From Chloroflexota bacterium (GTDB lineage Bacteria > Chloroflexota > Dormibacteria > CF-121), in assembly GCA_005881235.1 (NCBI GenBank), contig VBEQ01000176.1:1-23050 (forward strand): DNA of 23,050 nt. The letters are read 5' to 3'. Under the pieces are notes generated by a model, which was not told where the DNA came from, did not search any database, and was given only the letters and a program-made list of their open reading frames with translations. The translations under genes were made by a program, and so were the position numbers. Below, piece by piece: positions 9,198 through 15,360 of this stretch. How positions within the stretch are numbered: the first letter of the stretch is position 1; every line of letters starts with the position of its first letter.

Positions 9198-9878
9198 GTG
9201 CCAAGTCCGCTCGATCTCATGCTGCGCCTGCTGGTGGCGCTTATCTTGGGCGCTGTCGTCGGCCTCGAGCGCGAGCGCCAGGAGCGGGCGGCCGGGCTTC
9301 GGACCGTGACCATGGTGTCGCTCGGATCGTGCCTGTTCACGATCGTGGGCGCGTACGGCTTCCCGAACACGGATCCCTCCCGGGTCGCGGCCCAGATCGT
9401 GACCGGCATCGGCTTCCTGGGGGCGGGAACGATCTTCCTTCGCAAGGACCTGGTCCGTGGGCTGACGACCGCCGCGACCATCTGGGCAGTCGCCGCGATC
9501 GGCATGGCGGCCGGGACTTCGCAATACATCGTCGCCCTTTTCACGACGCTGTTGATTCTGTCCGTACTCATGGTGTTGAAGCCGATCGAAAAGCGCTTCT
9601 TCAAGCGACCGAGCGAGGCTCTGGTCAGCCTCGTCGTCCCGCGGGGCGAGGGCGAGATCGAGCGGGTGCGGGCCGCGCTGGCCACGATCGGCGCCTTTCC
9701 AATGTCGATCCGGATTCACGAGCTCAATGACACCGATGACCGGCTGGAAATCGATGTTGGGCTGCCCGCGCATCGGACGACCTCTGACTTATTGCGGCAG
9801 CTGCGCACGATGGAGGGCGCGAAGCAGATCCTCATCACCAGGGACCTGATCGAGGATCGGGTTCGCGCCGGGAATTGA
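9198..9878 (+). CDS. MgtC/SapB-family inner-membrane protein
   Basis: 226 residues. The N-terminal half has four or five hydrophobic segments with the family signature GLERERQERAAGLRT (about residues 21-35) after the first segment and GFLGAGTIFLR further on. After about residue 140 comes a soluble cytoplasmic ACT-like domain, as in full-length MgtC relatives. Members are linked to growth at low magnesium and to control of membrane ATP synthase or phosphate uptake; the exact biochemical role is unsettled. GTG start, apparently leaderless. Its TGA stop forms part of an extended -10 element for the next small unit. Confidence 0.92.
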   Translation: MPSPLDLMLRLLVALILGAVVGLERERQERAAGLRTVTMVSLGSCLFTIVGAYGFPNTDPSRVAAQIVTGIGFLGAGTIFLRKDLVRGLTTAATIWAVAAIGMAAGTSQYIVALFTTLLILSVLMVLKPIEKRFFKRPSEALVSLVVPRGEGEIERVRAALATIGAFPMSIRIHELNDTDDRLEIDVGLPAHRTTSDLLRQLRTMEGAKQILITRDLIEDRVRAGN

Positions 9879-9884
9879 TACAAT
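9876..9884 (+). promoter_or_regulatory. Extended -10 promoter of a tiny transcription unit
   Basis: TGATACAAT: an extended -10 (TGn followed by TACAAT, 5 of 6 to consensus) overlapping the stop codon of the mgtC-like gene. No convincing -35 is seen, as expected for extended -10 promoters. Transcription would begin near 9891. Confidence 0.5.
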
Positions 9885-9913
9885 GGCTCCCTAAGTAATG
9901 GGAGGTGGTGCCC

Positions 9914-9949
9914 ATGGCATTAATTGACTTAAGTGAGAGCGGCGGGTAA
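9914..9949 (+). CDS. 11-codon ORF with strong ribosome binding site, doubtful mini-gene or leader peptide
   Basis: ATG at 9914 encodes MALIDLSESGG and stops at TAA 9947-9949. It is preceded by an excellent Shine-Dalgarno (GGAGGTGG, 9901-9908) five bases upstream. Its first codons (GCA TTA ATT GAC TTA AGT) are AT-rich and unlike the rest of this high-GC window. The last codons form the 5' arm of a rho-independent terminator, with the stop codon in the loop. Together with the extended -10 at 9876-9884 this makes a complete miniature unit of about 80 transcribed bases. It may be a regulatory RNA, a leader peptide without a downstream gene, or a real micropeptide. Confidence 0.45.
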   Translation: MALIDLSESGG

Positions 9950-9969
9950 CACCGCCGCTCTTTCTTTTT
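9936..9969 (+). terminator. Rho-independent terminator
   Basis: A perfect 10-bp stem (AGAGCGGCGG at 9936-9945 with CCGCCGCTCT at 9952-9961), a 6-base loop, and TTCTTTTT at 9962-9969. It ends plus-strand transcription from the mgtC-like gene and the tiny unit, just before the convergent crotonase-fold gene. The minus-strand flank has no U tract, so it works in one direction. Confidence 0.9.
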
Positions 9970-9975
9970 CCGCCC

Positions 9976-10761
9976 TTAGCGCTTAAAGATCGGTTTCCGC
10001 TTCTCGAGAAAAGCGCGGATCGCCTCCTGGGCATCGGGCGTCTCCGCGGCCAGGGCCTGCAGCTGTGATTCGAGTTCGAGCGTTTGCTCCAGATCGAGAT
10101 GGAGCGCCCGATCCATCCCTCGCTTGATCAAGGCGTACGTCTGGCGCGGTCCTGCCGCCAGGTGACGGGCTCGTTCCATCGCCGCCGGCATCAGCTGCTC
10201 AGGCGGGACGACCGCAACCACCAGCCCCAGCCTCAGCGCCTCGTCTGCGCTCACAGGATCACCGGTGATGGCCAGCTCGGTGGCCTTGCTCAAGCCGAGC
10301 ATCCGCGTGAGGAAAAACAGACTGCCAGCGTCTGGCACCAGGCCGACCCGCACGAAGACCACGATCAGCTGCGCGCCGGCCGCCGCGAGGCGCAAGTCAC
10401 AGGCGAGCGCGAGGCTCAGACCGGCGCCGGCCGCGGTGCCGTTGAGCGCAGCGATCATCGGCTTGGGGCAGGCGCGAATGGCGCGGATCATCGGCGTGTA
10501 GTTCGTGCGGAGGTCTGCGCCCAGGTCGTTGTCGCCGGCCAGCGCCCGCGCGTTCACGTCTTTGAGGTCGGCGCCCGCGCAGAAAGCGCGCCCGGCTCCG
10601 GTGAGGACGATCGCCCCTACCTCGGGGTCCCGTCCCGCCGTCTCCACCTCCGTGCGCAGCGCATGGGTCGTCTCGCGGTTGAGCGCATTGAGCGCCTCCG
10701 GCCGGTTGAGGGTCAGGATGCGGACCGCGCCATCCCGGGTGCTGAGGACGACGTCGCTCAT
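9976..10761 (-). CDS. Crotonase-fold enzyme, PaaG-like isomerase
   Basis: 261 residues of the enoyl-CoA hydratase/isomerase superfamily. The acyl-CoA oxyanion-hole segments are seen in AFCAGADL and GTAAGAGLSLAL. The two glutamates that catalyse hydration in true enoyl-CoA hydratases are absent: the first lies in an AGLSLAL context and the second in VGLVPDAG, where the conserved Asp of PaaG-type isomerases follows. It therefore more likely isomerises a double bond or epoxide-type ring, as PaaG does in phenylacetate breakdown. The open frame continues far upstream through the neighbouring gene, but ATG 10761 overlaps the previous stop in an ATGA arrangement and begins a normal domain. It is co-transcribed with the PaaF-like gene. 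No other phenylacetate genes are in the window, so the pathway is tentative. Confidence 0.88.
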   Translation of the reverse strand: MSDVVLSTRDGAVRILTLNRPEALNALNRETTHALRTEVETAGRDPEVGAIVLTGAGRAFCAGADLKDVNARALAGDNDLGADLRTNYTPMIRAIRACPKPMIAALNGTAAGAGLSLALACDLRLAAAGAQLIVVFVRVGLVPDAGSLFFLTRMLGLSKATELAITGDPVSADEALRLGLVVAVVPPEQLMPAAMERARHLAAGPRQTYALIKRGMDRALHLDLEQTLELESQLQALAAETPDAQEAIRAFLEKRKPIFKR

Positions 10762-11531
10762 CGCCCGCTGAAGCGGCCCGGGCGCTTTTCGAGGAAGGCG
10801 CGCATGCCCTCGCGTTTGTCCTCCGAGGCAAACAGAAGGTAGAAGAGCTTGCGCTCGAACTCGAGACCCGGCGCAAGGCCGACTTCCATGGCGTGGTTGA
10901 CCGCCTCCTTTCCCAGGCGAACGGCGAGCGGTGGGCGGGTGGCGATCACCTGCGCCAGGCGCTTGGCTTCCTCCAGCTGCGCGCCGGCGGGGACCACCCG
11001 ATTGACCAGCCCCATCCGCTCGGCGTCGACGGCGCGCACCGGATCCCCGATGAGCACCGCCTCCATGGCGCGGACCTTTCCCGCGCTTCGGGCCCAGCGT
11101 TGTGTCCCCCCGGCCCCCGGAATGATCCCGATCTTGACTTCGGGCTGACCGAACTGGGCCGTCTCGGAGGCCACGACCAAGTCGCACATCAGGGCCAGCT
11201 CGCAGCCGCCGCCGAGCGCGTAGCCTGAGACTGCGGCGATCACCGGCTTGTGGATCGCCCGGAAGCGGGTCCAGTGGGCGAAATTGTCATCGTTCAGGAC
11301 CTCAACGGCACCGGCGTCGGCCATCTGTGCAATGTCGGCCCCCGCCGCGAAGGCGCGGTCGTCGCCGGTAAGGACCATGCAGCGGATGGCCTCGTTAAGA
11401 TCGAACGTCTCGAGCGCATCGACCAGCTCGGCAATGGTCTGATGGTTGAGCGCGTTGCGGACCTGCGGCCGGTTGATCGTCACGATGCCCACGGGGCCGT
11501 CGACCTCGGTGAGCACGAAGTCGTACGACAT
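10758..11531 (-). CDS. Enoyl-CoA hydratase, PaaF-like
   Basis: 257 residues. Hydrates trans-2-enoyl-CoA to 3-hydroxyacyl-CoA in beta-oxidation or phenylacetate degradation. Both catalytic glutamates are present, in GGGCELALMCD and FGQPEVKIGIIPGAGGTQR, and the oxyanion-hole stretch AFAAGADI is intact. ATG at 11531 is chosen over an in-frame GTG two codons upstream because AAGGAGGG (11537-11544) is spaced five bases from it. It is followed by the PaaG-like gene with a 4-base overlap, a pairing also found in phenylacetate operons; a general fatty-acid role is equally possible. Confidence 0.92.
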   Translation of the reverse strand: MSYDFVLTEVDGPVGIVTINRPQVRNALNHQTIAELVDALETFDLNEAIRCMVLTGDDRAFAAGADIAQMADAGAVEVLNDDNFAHWTRFRAIHKPVIAAVSGYALGGGCELALMCDLVVASETAQFGQPEVKIGIIPGAGGTQRWARSAGKVRAMEAVLIGDPVRAVDAERMGLVNRVVPAGAQLEEAKRLAQVIATRPPLAVRLGKEAVNHAMEVGLAPGLEFERKLFYLLFASEDKREGMRAFLEKRPGRFSGR

Positions 11532-11536
11532 CAGCA

Positions 11537-11544
11537 CCCTCCTT
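11537..11544 (-). promoter_or_regulatory. Ribosome binding site deciding the start of the hydratase gene
   Basis: AAGGAGGG on the minus strand, five bases before the ATG at 11531. It overlaps the alternative in-frame GTG at 11535-11537, which rules that start out. Confidence 0.75.
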
Positions 11545-11615
11545 GCCGGCCAAGTCTAGCCCGCAGCACAGCCGCGGACCGCGCCAGCCGAGGGCCGGAT
11601 TGGCGTTATAGGGTG

Positions 11616-12191
11616 GTGAACCGGCGCCTCCTGCTGTTCGCGCCAGCCGCTGCGCTCCTCCTCCTTCCCCTGACAGCGCTGGCCGAGGATCAGCCATTCA
11701 AGACCGTGGTCGACAACATCGTGCCCAAGACGGCGGGCCTCACCATCCAGGGGACGGCGGGCGGCTGCGACCTGATGCTCCAGAACCAGACAGGCCAGGA
11801 TGTGATTCTTCTGGACATGAGCAAACCGCCGAAGCCTTTCCGCTTCGCGGCCCAGCCCAAGACGGCGACGCCTCGACCTCCCATCCCCGTTCATCTACCG
11901 GCCGCCGGCGTGTGGCCCTGCGCCAGCCTTCCCGCGGTCAATGAGGACCAGCGCTGGAATCACGCCGAGACGACGGTCGGCATCTGGAGCGTGAATGGGA
12001 CCGTCGGCGCGCTCAGCTTCAAGCTGACGGCACGGACGGTCTACGATCCCGCGCTCGACCCGCCGTCCGACTGGAGCCTGTATCTTCGGTGGGGAGCGGG
12101 GATCGCGGTTGCCGGCGGCGTGCTCATCGCCATCCCTTACCTGTTCACCAAGCGGCGCGAGATCCTCGGCGGCAGCAAGAAAACCTCCTGA
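11616..12191 (+). CDS. Exported protein with C-terminal membrane anchor
   Basis: 191 residues. It begins with a classical Sec signal peptide: a basic start (MNRR), a leucine-rich core and a likely cleavage after ALA at residue 23. The outer domain of about 130 residues contains three Cys and a beta-rich pattern with several Trp and Pro. A transmembrane helix near the C-terminus is followed by a basic tail (KRREILGGSKK), giving type I topology. GTG at 11616 is preferred; GTG at 11613 is equally in frame. A TATAGG just upstream hints at a leaderless transcript. The frame is open for more than 300 bases upstream, but that part is the antisense of the hydratase gene. I do not recognise the domain. 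Confidence 0.78.
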   Translation: MNRRLLLFAPAAALLLLPLTALAEDQPFKTVVDNIVPKTAGLTIQGTAGGCDLMLQNQTGQDVILLDMSKPPKPFRFAAQPKTATPRPPIPVHLPAAGVWPCASLPAVNEDQRWNHAETTVGIWSVNGTVGALSFKLTARTVYDPALDPPSDWSLYLRWGAGIAVAGGVLIAIPYLFTKRREILGGSKKTS

Positions 12192-12214
12192 CGAAAAGTC
12201 GCGAAACTTGGCTC

Positions 12215-12243
12215 TAGACGGAGCCGGACCCTGCCCATATAAT
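12215..12243 (+). promoter_or_regulatory. Consensus-like promoter
   Basis: TAGACG (12215-12220), a 17-base spacer and a perfect TATAAT (12238-12243). This is the best sigma70-type promoter in the window. Transcription would begin about 12250, some 87 bases ahead of the next gene. The leader contains GAGGAGGAAGG (12259-12269) with no start codon within range, and an imperfect hairpin between 12279-12287 and 12303-12312. Confidence 0.55.
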
Positions 12244-12300
12244 CCGGGCAGTCTAGTCGAGGAGGAAGGCCGCGCAACTCAGAAAGCGCCAGTATGGACG

Positions 12301-12329
12301 TTGCTTTTCTGATAGCGGCTGTGTAGAGT
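12301..12329 (+). promoter_or_regulatory. Second, gene-proximal promoter (leaderless type)
   Basis: TTGCTT (12301-12306), a 17-base spacer and TAGAGT (12324-12329). The -10 ends seven bases before the ATG at 12337, where no Shine-Dalgarno is seen, so it would give a leaderless message. Confidence 0.4.
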
Positions 12330-12336
12330 CGGTTCA

Positions 12337-12696
12337 ATGATTGGGGAAGCGCGAGCCTCCGTCGGCCGGCGGGTCACGGGCCTGGGGACCACGAGCGTCT
12401 CGACCGGTAAGAAGGTTCTCATCCTCGTCGGGTTTTGCACCGCGCAACTCCTCGACGTCACCACCACGCACATCGGCCTCTCGCAGGGCCGGCAGGAGAT
12501 GAACGGTATCGCCGCGTGGATCATCCAGAACAACGGCGAGCTCGCCGTCTACGCGTTGAAGCTATCGCTGGTGGCGGCCCTCGTTGGTTTCCTCCTCGTG
12601 TTCGGTCGAAGCCGTGCCGTCTGGAATGCCTACCTGATCGCCGCCTGGATCACCACCTTTGCCGTGATCAACAACCTCTATCGACTCTTGAGTTAA
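12337..12696 (+). CDS. DUF5658-like small membrane protein
   Basis: 119 residues. After a basic N-terminus of about 25 residues come three or four hydrophobic segments. The first contains AQLLDVTTTHIGL, and the next is preceded by Glu-Met-Asn-Gly; the LDxxTT plus E-x-N pattern is what I know from the DUF5658 family. Function is unknown for the family. Start ATG 12337 lies seven bases after a -10-like TAGAGT. It is followed after 41 bases by another small membrane protein on the same strand. Confidence 0.75.
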   Translation: MIGEARASVGRRVTGLGTTSVSTGKKVLILVGFCTAQLLDVTTTHIGLSQGRQEMNGIAAWIIQNNGELAVYALKLSLVAALVGFLLVFGRSRAVWNAYLIAAWITTFAVINNLYRLLS

Positions 12697-12725
12697 CCGG
12701 GCGGGGCCTCAAGGCCGCTGAAGAC

Positions 12726-12731
12726 TAGATT
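12726..12731 (+). promoter_or_regulatory. -10-like element ahead of the 150-residue membrane protein
   Basis: TAGATT ends six bases before the GTG at 12738. It favours that GTG over the in-frame GTG at 12732, which directly abuts the element. No matching -35 seen. Confidence 0.3.
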
Positions 12732-12737
12732 GTGCAG

Positions 12738-13190
12738 GTGGGGCCTGCAGCAACGACGTTCGGCGAGTTCCTGACGCCCGTCTTTTTCTATGTCGTCATC
12801 GCCGCCTACATGGCGTTCGTGCTGGCATCGGCCTGGCAGTTCTCGCGCCGGCCGGAGCCGGGTCGTGTCATGCGCGCTATCAACCTGACGCTGGTCCCAC
12901 TCGGTGTGCTGGTGGCGCTGGTGGGGGTGCTGGCGGCGAGTTTCAACGCCTTTGCCCAGCAGGAGGGAACGCCGAGCACCAACTGGGCGATCGTGATGGT
13001 GGCCCTCGGCCTGGGCGGGGCGTCCCTGCTGCTGGCCGTCGAAGGGTTCGTGCTGCGCAGCCGGGTCCATTCATCGACCGAGGACCGCCGCGCCATCGGG
13101 CTTCGCAGCCTCAGCCTGATCGCGACCACGGTGCCGCTCGTCGTGCTCGGCACCCTGTTCATCGCGATCGCGCTTCGCCTTCCGGTTTGA
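12738..13190 (+). CDS. Integral membrane protein with four TM segments
   Basis: 150 residues with four hydrophobic segments at about 10-32, 47-68, 83-104 and 124-147, separated by short basic loops (SRRPEPGR, then RSRVHSSTEDRR) that place both loops in the cytoplasm. No motif recognised. The start is ambiguous between GTG 12738 and GTG 12732; the first is preferred from the position of the -10-like element. It ends about 100 bases before the Rrf2 gene, and the promoter of that gene lies in between. Confidence 0.75.
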   Translation: MGPAATTFGEFLTPVFFYVVIAAYMAFVLASAWQFSRRPEPGRVMRAINLTLVPLGVLVALVGVLAASFNAFAQQEGTPSTNWAIVMVALGLGGASLLLAVEGFVLRSRVHSSTEDRRAIGLRSLSLIATTVPLVVLGTLFIAIALRLPV

Positions 13191-13214
13191 CGCGAAGCTG
13201 ACGCCGGCCTGCGA

Positions 13215-13240
13215 TATACTTGACCGGGTCGATCAACTTT
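13215..13240 (+). promoter_or_regulatory. Probable Rrf2-family operator over the -10 of its own gene
   Basis: A dyad TTGAnCGnnnCGnTCAA lies at 13220-13236. With its left flank ATAC it closely resembles the IscR type 1 site, whose half site is ATAxTTGAC. It overlaps a -10-like TATACT (13215-13220). A regulator bound here would block transcription of the downstream Rrf2 operon, which suggests autoregulation (inference). Confidence 0.6.
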
Positions 13241-13247
13241 TGAAGGG

Positions 13248-13281
13248 TCCCCGCTCCAGCGTGAAAAAGCGGGGAGAAGGG
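13248..13281 (+). promoter_or_regulatory. Leader hairpin covering the Rrf2 ribosome binding site
   Basis: TCCCCGCT (13248-13255) pairs perfectly with AGCGGGGA (13268-13275) around a 12-base loop. The 3' arm contains part of the purine-rich GGGGAGAAGGG (13271-13281) that serves as the Shine-Dalgarno for the GTG at 13290. When formed, it would limit translation of the first gene of the operon. Confidence 0.5.
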
Positions 13282-13289
13282 TCAGTACG

Positions 13290-13754
13290 GTGCGCATGCG
13301 CTTTTCGATGAAAACCGAATACGGCGTGCGGGCTGTCCTCGAGCTGGCGGGCCATGCTGGCCGTGGCGCGCTGCAGAGTAGCGAGATCGCCCGCCGCCAG
13401 GGGATCCCGGGCCCCTTTCTCGACCAGGTGCTGATGATCCTGCGCCGTGCCGGCTTCATCACCTCGACGCGCGGGCCGCACGGCGGGCACGAGCTGGCCC
13501 GCGGACCGGAGGAGATTCGCCTCGACCAGGTGATCGACTGTCTCGAGGGGAACGGCGCCAAGAGCCGCCAGCCGGACGGCGCGCAGCCCGGCGACAGCCG
13601 GCTGCTGGCCCACGTTACGGAAAAGGCGGAGGAGGCCGCCCGCGATGTCTTCGCCTCGCACACGCTGGCCGACTGCCTGCGTCTGCGCCGGCTCGAGCCG
13701 CGTGTTTTCCATGGCATCTTCCACGCGGGTGTGGCCAAGCCGCGAGGGAGTTGA
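13290..13754 (+). CDS. Rrf2-family transcriptional regulator
   Basis: 154 residues with the N-terminal winged helix-turn-helix of Rrf2 proteins: the opening MKTEYGVRAVLELA, then SSEIARRQGIPGPFLDQVL as the recognition unit, then the wing STRGPHGGHELAR. The three closely spaced cysteines that hold the Fe-S cluster in IscR and NsrR are absent; only two Cys remain, in VIDCLEG and LADCLRLR, far apart. It therefore either lacks a cluster, like CymR, or binds its signal differently. It heads an operon with two E1-like sulfur-carrier activating enzymes and MTA phosphorylase, which fits control of sulfur metabolism. GTG 13290 is the best start for the ribosome binding site; ATG 13296 and 13308 are also in frame. 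Its stop overlaps the next start (TGATG). Confidence 0.9.
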   Translation: MRMRFSMKTEYGVRAVLELAGHAGRGALQSSEIARRQGIPGPFLDQVLMILRRAGFITSTRGPHGGHELARGPEEIRLDQVIDCLEGNGAKSRQPDGAQPGDSRLLAHVTEKAEEAARDVFASHTLADCLRLRRLEPRVFHGIFHAGVAKPRGS

Positions 13755-14566
13755 TGTCCGAGCGGTCTCTGACGTCCGAGCAGCGACAGCGATACGCCCG
13801 CCATCTCGCTCTCGGCGAGGTGGGGCCCGCCGGCCAGCAGAAACTGCTGCGGGCGAAGGTGCTCATCGTCGGCGTGGGCGCACTCGGCTCTCCAGTCGCG
13901 CTCTACCTCGCGGCATCCGGGGTGGGCACCATCGGCCTCGCCGACCACGACCACGTGCGGCTTTCCAATCTTCAGCGCCAGATCATCCACACGATGGAGG
14001 GGTTGAACCGGTCAAAAGTCGACGGCGCGGCCCGCACGGTCAGCGCGTTGAATCCGGACATCAAGGTAGAGACAATCGAGGCGACGGTCGATGAACGCAA
14101 TGCCATGGACCTCCTCGATCGCTACGAGGTCATCGTCGACGGCACCGATTCATTTCGCGCCCGCTACCTGCTCAGCGACGCCGCCTACCTGCTGCGCAAA
14201 CCCCTGGTCCACGGCAGCATCTTTCGCATCGAGGGCCAGGTGACCGTGTTCGTCCCGGGCCGCGGCTGCTACCGCTGCCTCTATCCGGAGCCTCCGCCGG
14301 CGGGTGCGATCGAGGAGTCCGAGAACGTCGGCGTCTTCGCGGCCCTGCCCGGCATCATCGGCACCATCCAGGCGGCCGAAACGATCAAGCTGATCACGGG
14401 CGTCGGCGACGGGCTCGTCAACCGCGTGCTCCTGCACGACACCATGGCGATGACATTCCGTGAGGTCCGCTACCGCCGCAACCGCGCCTGCCCGGTCTGC
14501 GGCGATCATCCGACGGTGCACAGTCTCGTCGACTATGACGCATTCGTCCTGGAGGCCCGTTCATGA
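13754..14566 (+). CDS. ThiF/MoeB-family E1-like adenylyltransferase, conserved Cys replaced by Ser
   Basis: 270 residues of the ThiF/MoeB/HesA family, which adenylates the C-terminal glycine of ThiS/MoaD-type sulfur carriers. Seen are the nucleotide loop GVGALG (40-45), the SNLQRQ arginine finger region (71-76), catalytic Asp132 in DGTD, and a complete structural zinc site formed by Cys172/Cys175 and Cys246/Cys249. At the place of the conserved Cys four residues before GV(L)G, usually CAEAG, it has Ser189 in SENVG, so it cannot form a thioester or persulfide there. There is no rhodanese domain. It overlaps the Rrf2 gene by one base and the second E1 gene by four. No carrier protein gene is in the window. 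Confidence 0.93.
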   Translation: MSERSLTSEQRQRYARHLALGEVGPAGQQKLLRAKVLIVGVGALGSPVALYLAASGVGTIGLADHDHVRLSNLQRQIIHTMEGLNRSKVDGAARTVSALNPDIKVETIEATVDERNAMDLLDRYEVIVDGTDSFRARYLLSDAAYLLRKPLVHGSIFRIEGQVTVFVPGRGCYRCLYPEPPPAGAIEESENVGVFAALPGIIGTIQAAETIKLITGVGDGLVNRVLLHDTMAMTFREVRYRRNRACPVCGDHPTVHSLVDYDAFVLEARS

Positions 14567-15360
14567 CCGATGCGCGTCATCACCGGCAACGGATCCTCGC
14601 TGAGGTGGGCGAATCAGGCCAGCAGCGGCTGGAGCGCGCGGCCGTCGCGATCGTCGGTGTGGGCGGTCTCGGCTCGCCGGTCGCGCTCTATCTTGCGGCG
14701 GCCGGTGTGGGCCGGCTTGGACTGATCGACGATCAACAGGTCGAACGATCGAACCTGAACCGCCAGGTCATCTACGAGGAAGCCGACATTGGCCGGTCGA
14801 AAGTCGAGGCGGCCGCCGGCCGGCTGCTCCGGCTCGACGCCGGGCTCCGCATCGACGCTCGCCGTGAGAACGTGCGAGCCTCCAATGTGGCCGAGCTGTT
14901 TGCGGAGTACGACGTGGTGGTCGATGGTACCGACGCGTTCGAGACGAAGTTTCTCCTCAACGACGCCGCGGTGCTGCTGCGCAAACCACTGGTTCACGGC
15001 GCCGTGCTGCGCTGGGGCGGACAGGTGACGACGGTCTTGCCGGACGCTCCCTGCTTGCGCTGCCTCTTCCGTGAGCCCCCCGAGCCCGGTGACGTGCAGA
15101 CCTGCGAAGAGGCGGGCATCATCGGCGCCGCAACGGGCGTCATCGGCAGCGTGCAGGGGGAGGAAGTCATCAAGGTCCTTCTGGGGGTGGGAAATCCACT
15201 CAGCGGCCGCATCTTTCAGCACGACGGGCTACTGGGTGAGACGCGGACGACGATGTTTCCGCGCGATCCCGAATGCCCGGTCTGCTCGTCGCGGGCGCGC
15301 ATCAGAGACCTCGCGCACTACGAGGAGCAGGTCTCACCGCGCGGTCACGTCCTCGTCTGA
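14563..15360 (+). CDS. ThiF/MoeB-family E1-like adenylyltransferase with active-site Cys
   Basis: 265 residues, paralogous to the preceding gene. The nucleotide loop GVGGLG (32-37), SNLNRQ (63-68), Asp124 in DGTD, zinc cysteines 164/167 and 238/241, and Cys181 in TCEEAG are all present, so the full E1-like chemistry, including a covalent intermediate, is possible. It should activate a ThiS-, MoaD- or CysO-like carrier for thiamine, molybdopterin or cysteine synthesis; the target cannot be named because no carrier is nearby. A 4-base ATGA overlap with the upstream paralogue and a TGATG overlap with the MTA phosphorylase gene indicate coupled translation. The pair may act as a heterodimer (inference). 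Confidence 0.93.
   Translation: MTDARHHRQRILAEVGESGQQRLERAAVAIVGVGGLGSPVALYLAAAGVGRLGLIDDQQVERSNLNRQVIYEEADIGRSKVEAAAGRLLRLDAGLRIDARRENVRASNVAELFAEYDVVVDGTDAFETKFLLNDAAVLLRKPLVHGAVLRWGGQVTTVLPDAPCLRCLFREPPEPGDVQTCEEAGIIGAATGVIGSVQGEEVIKVLLGVGNPLSGRIFQHDGLLGETRTTMFPRDPECPVCSSRARIRDLAHYEEQVSPRGHVLV

Noticed and set aside
10762..11187. N-terminal extension of the PaaG-like frame, suggesting a fusion protein
   Set aside because: The extra part is Arg/Gly-rich noise overlapping the PaaF-like gene; the ATGA overlap at 10758-10761 gives a normal start.
11250..11615. N-terminal extension of the exported protein
   Set aside because: It is antisense to the hydratase gene, and the signal peptide begins cleanly at 11616.
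12806..13990. 394-codon minus-strand open frame across three plus-strand genes
   Set aside because: It spans the Rrf2 gene, its promoter region and part of the first E1 gene, and shows no protein-like pattern.
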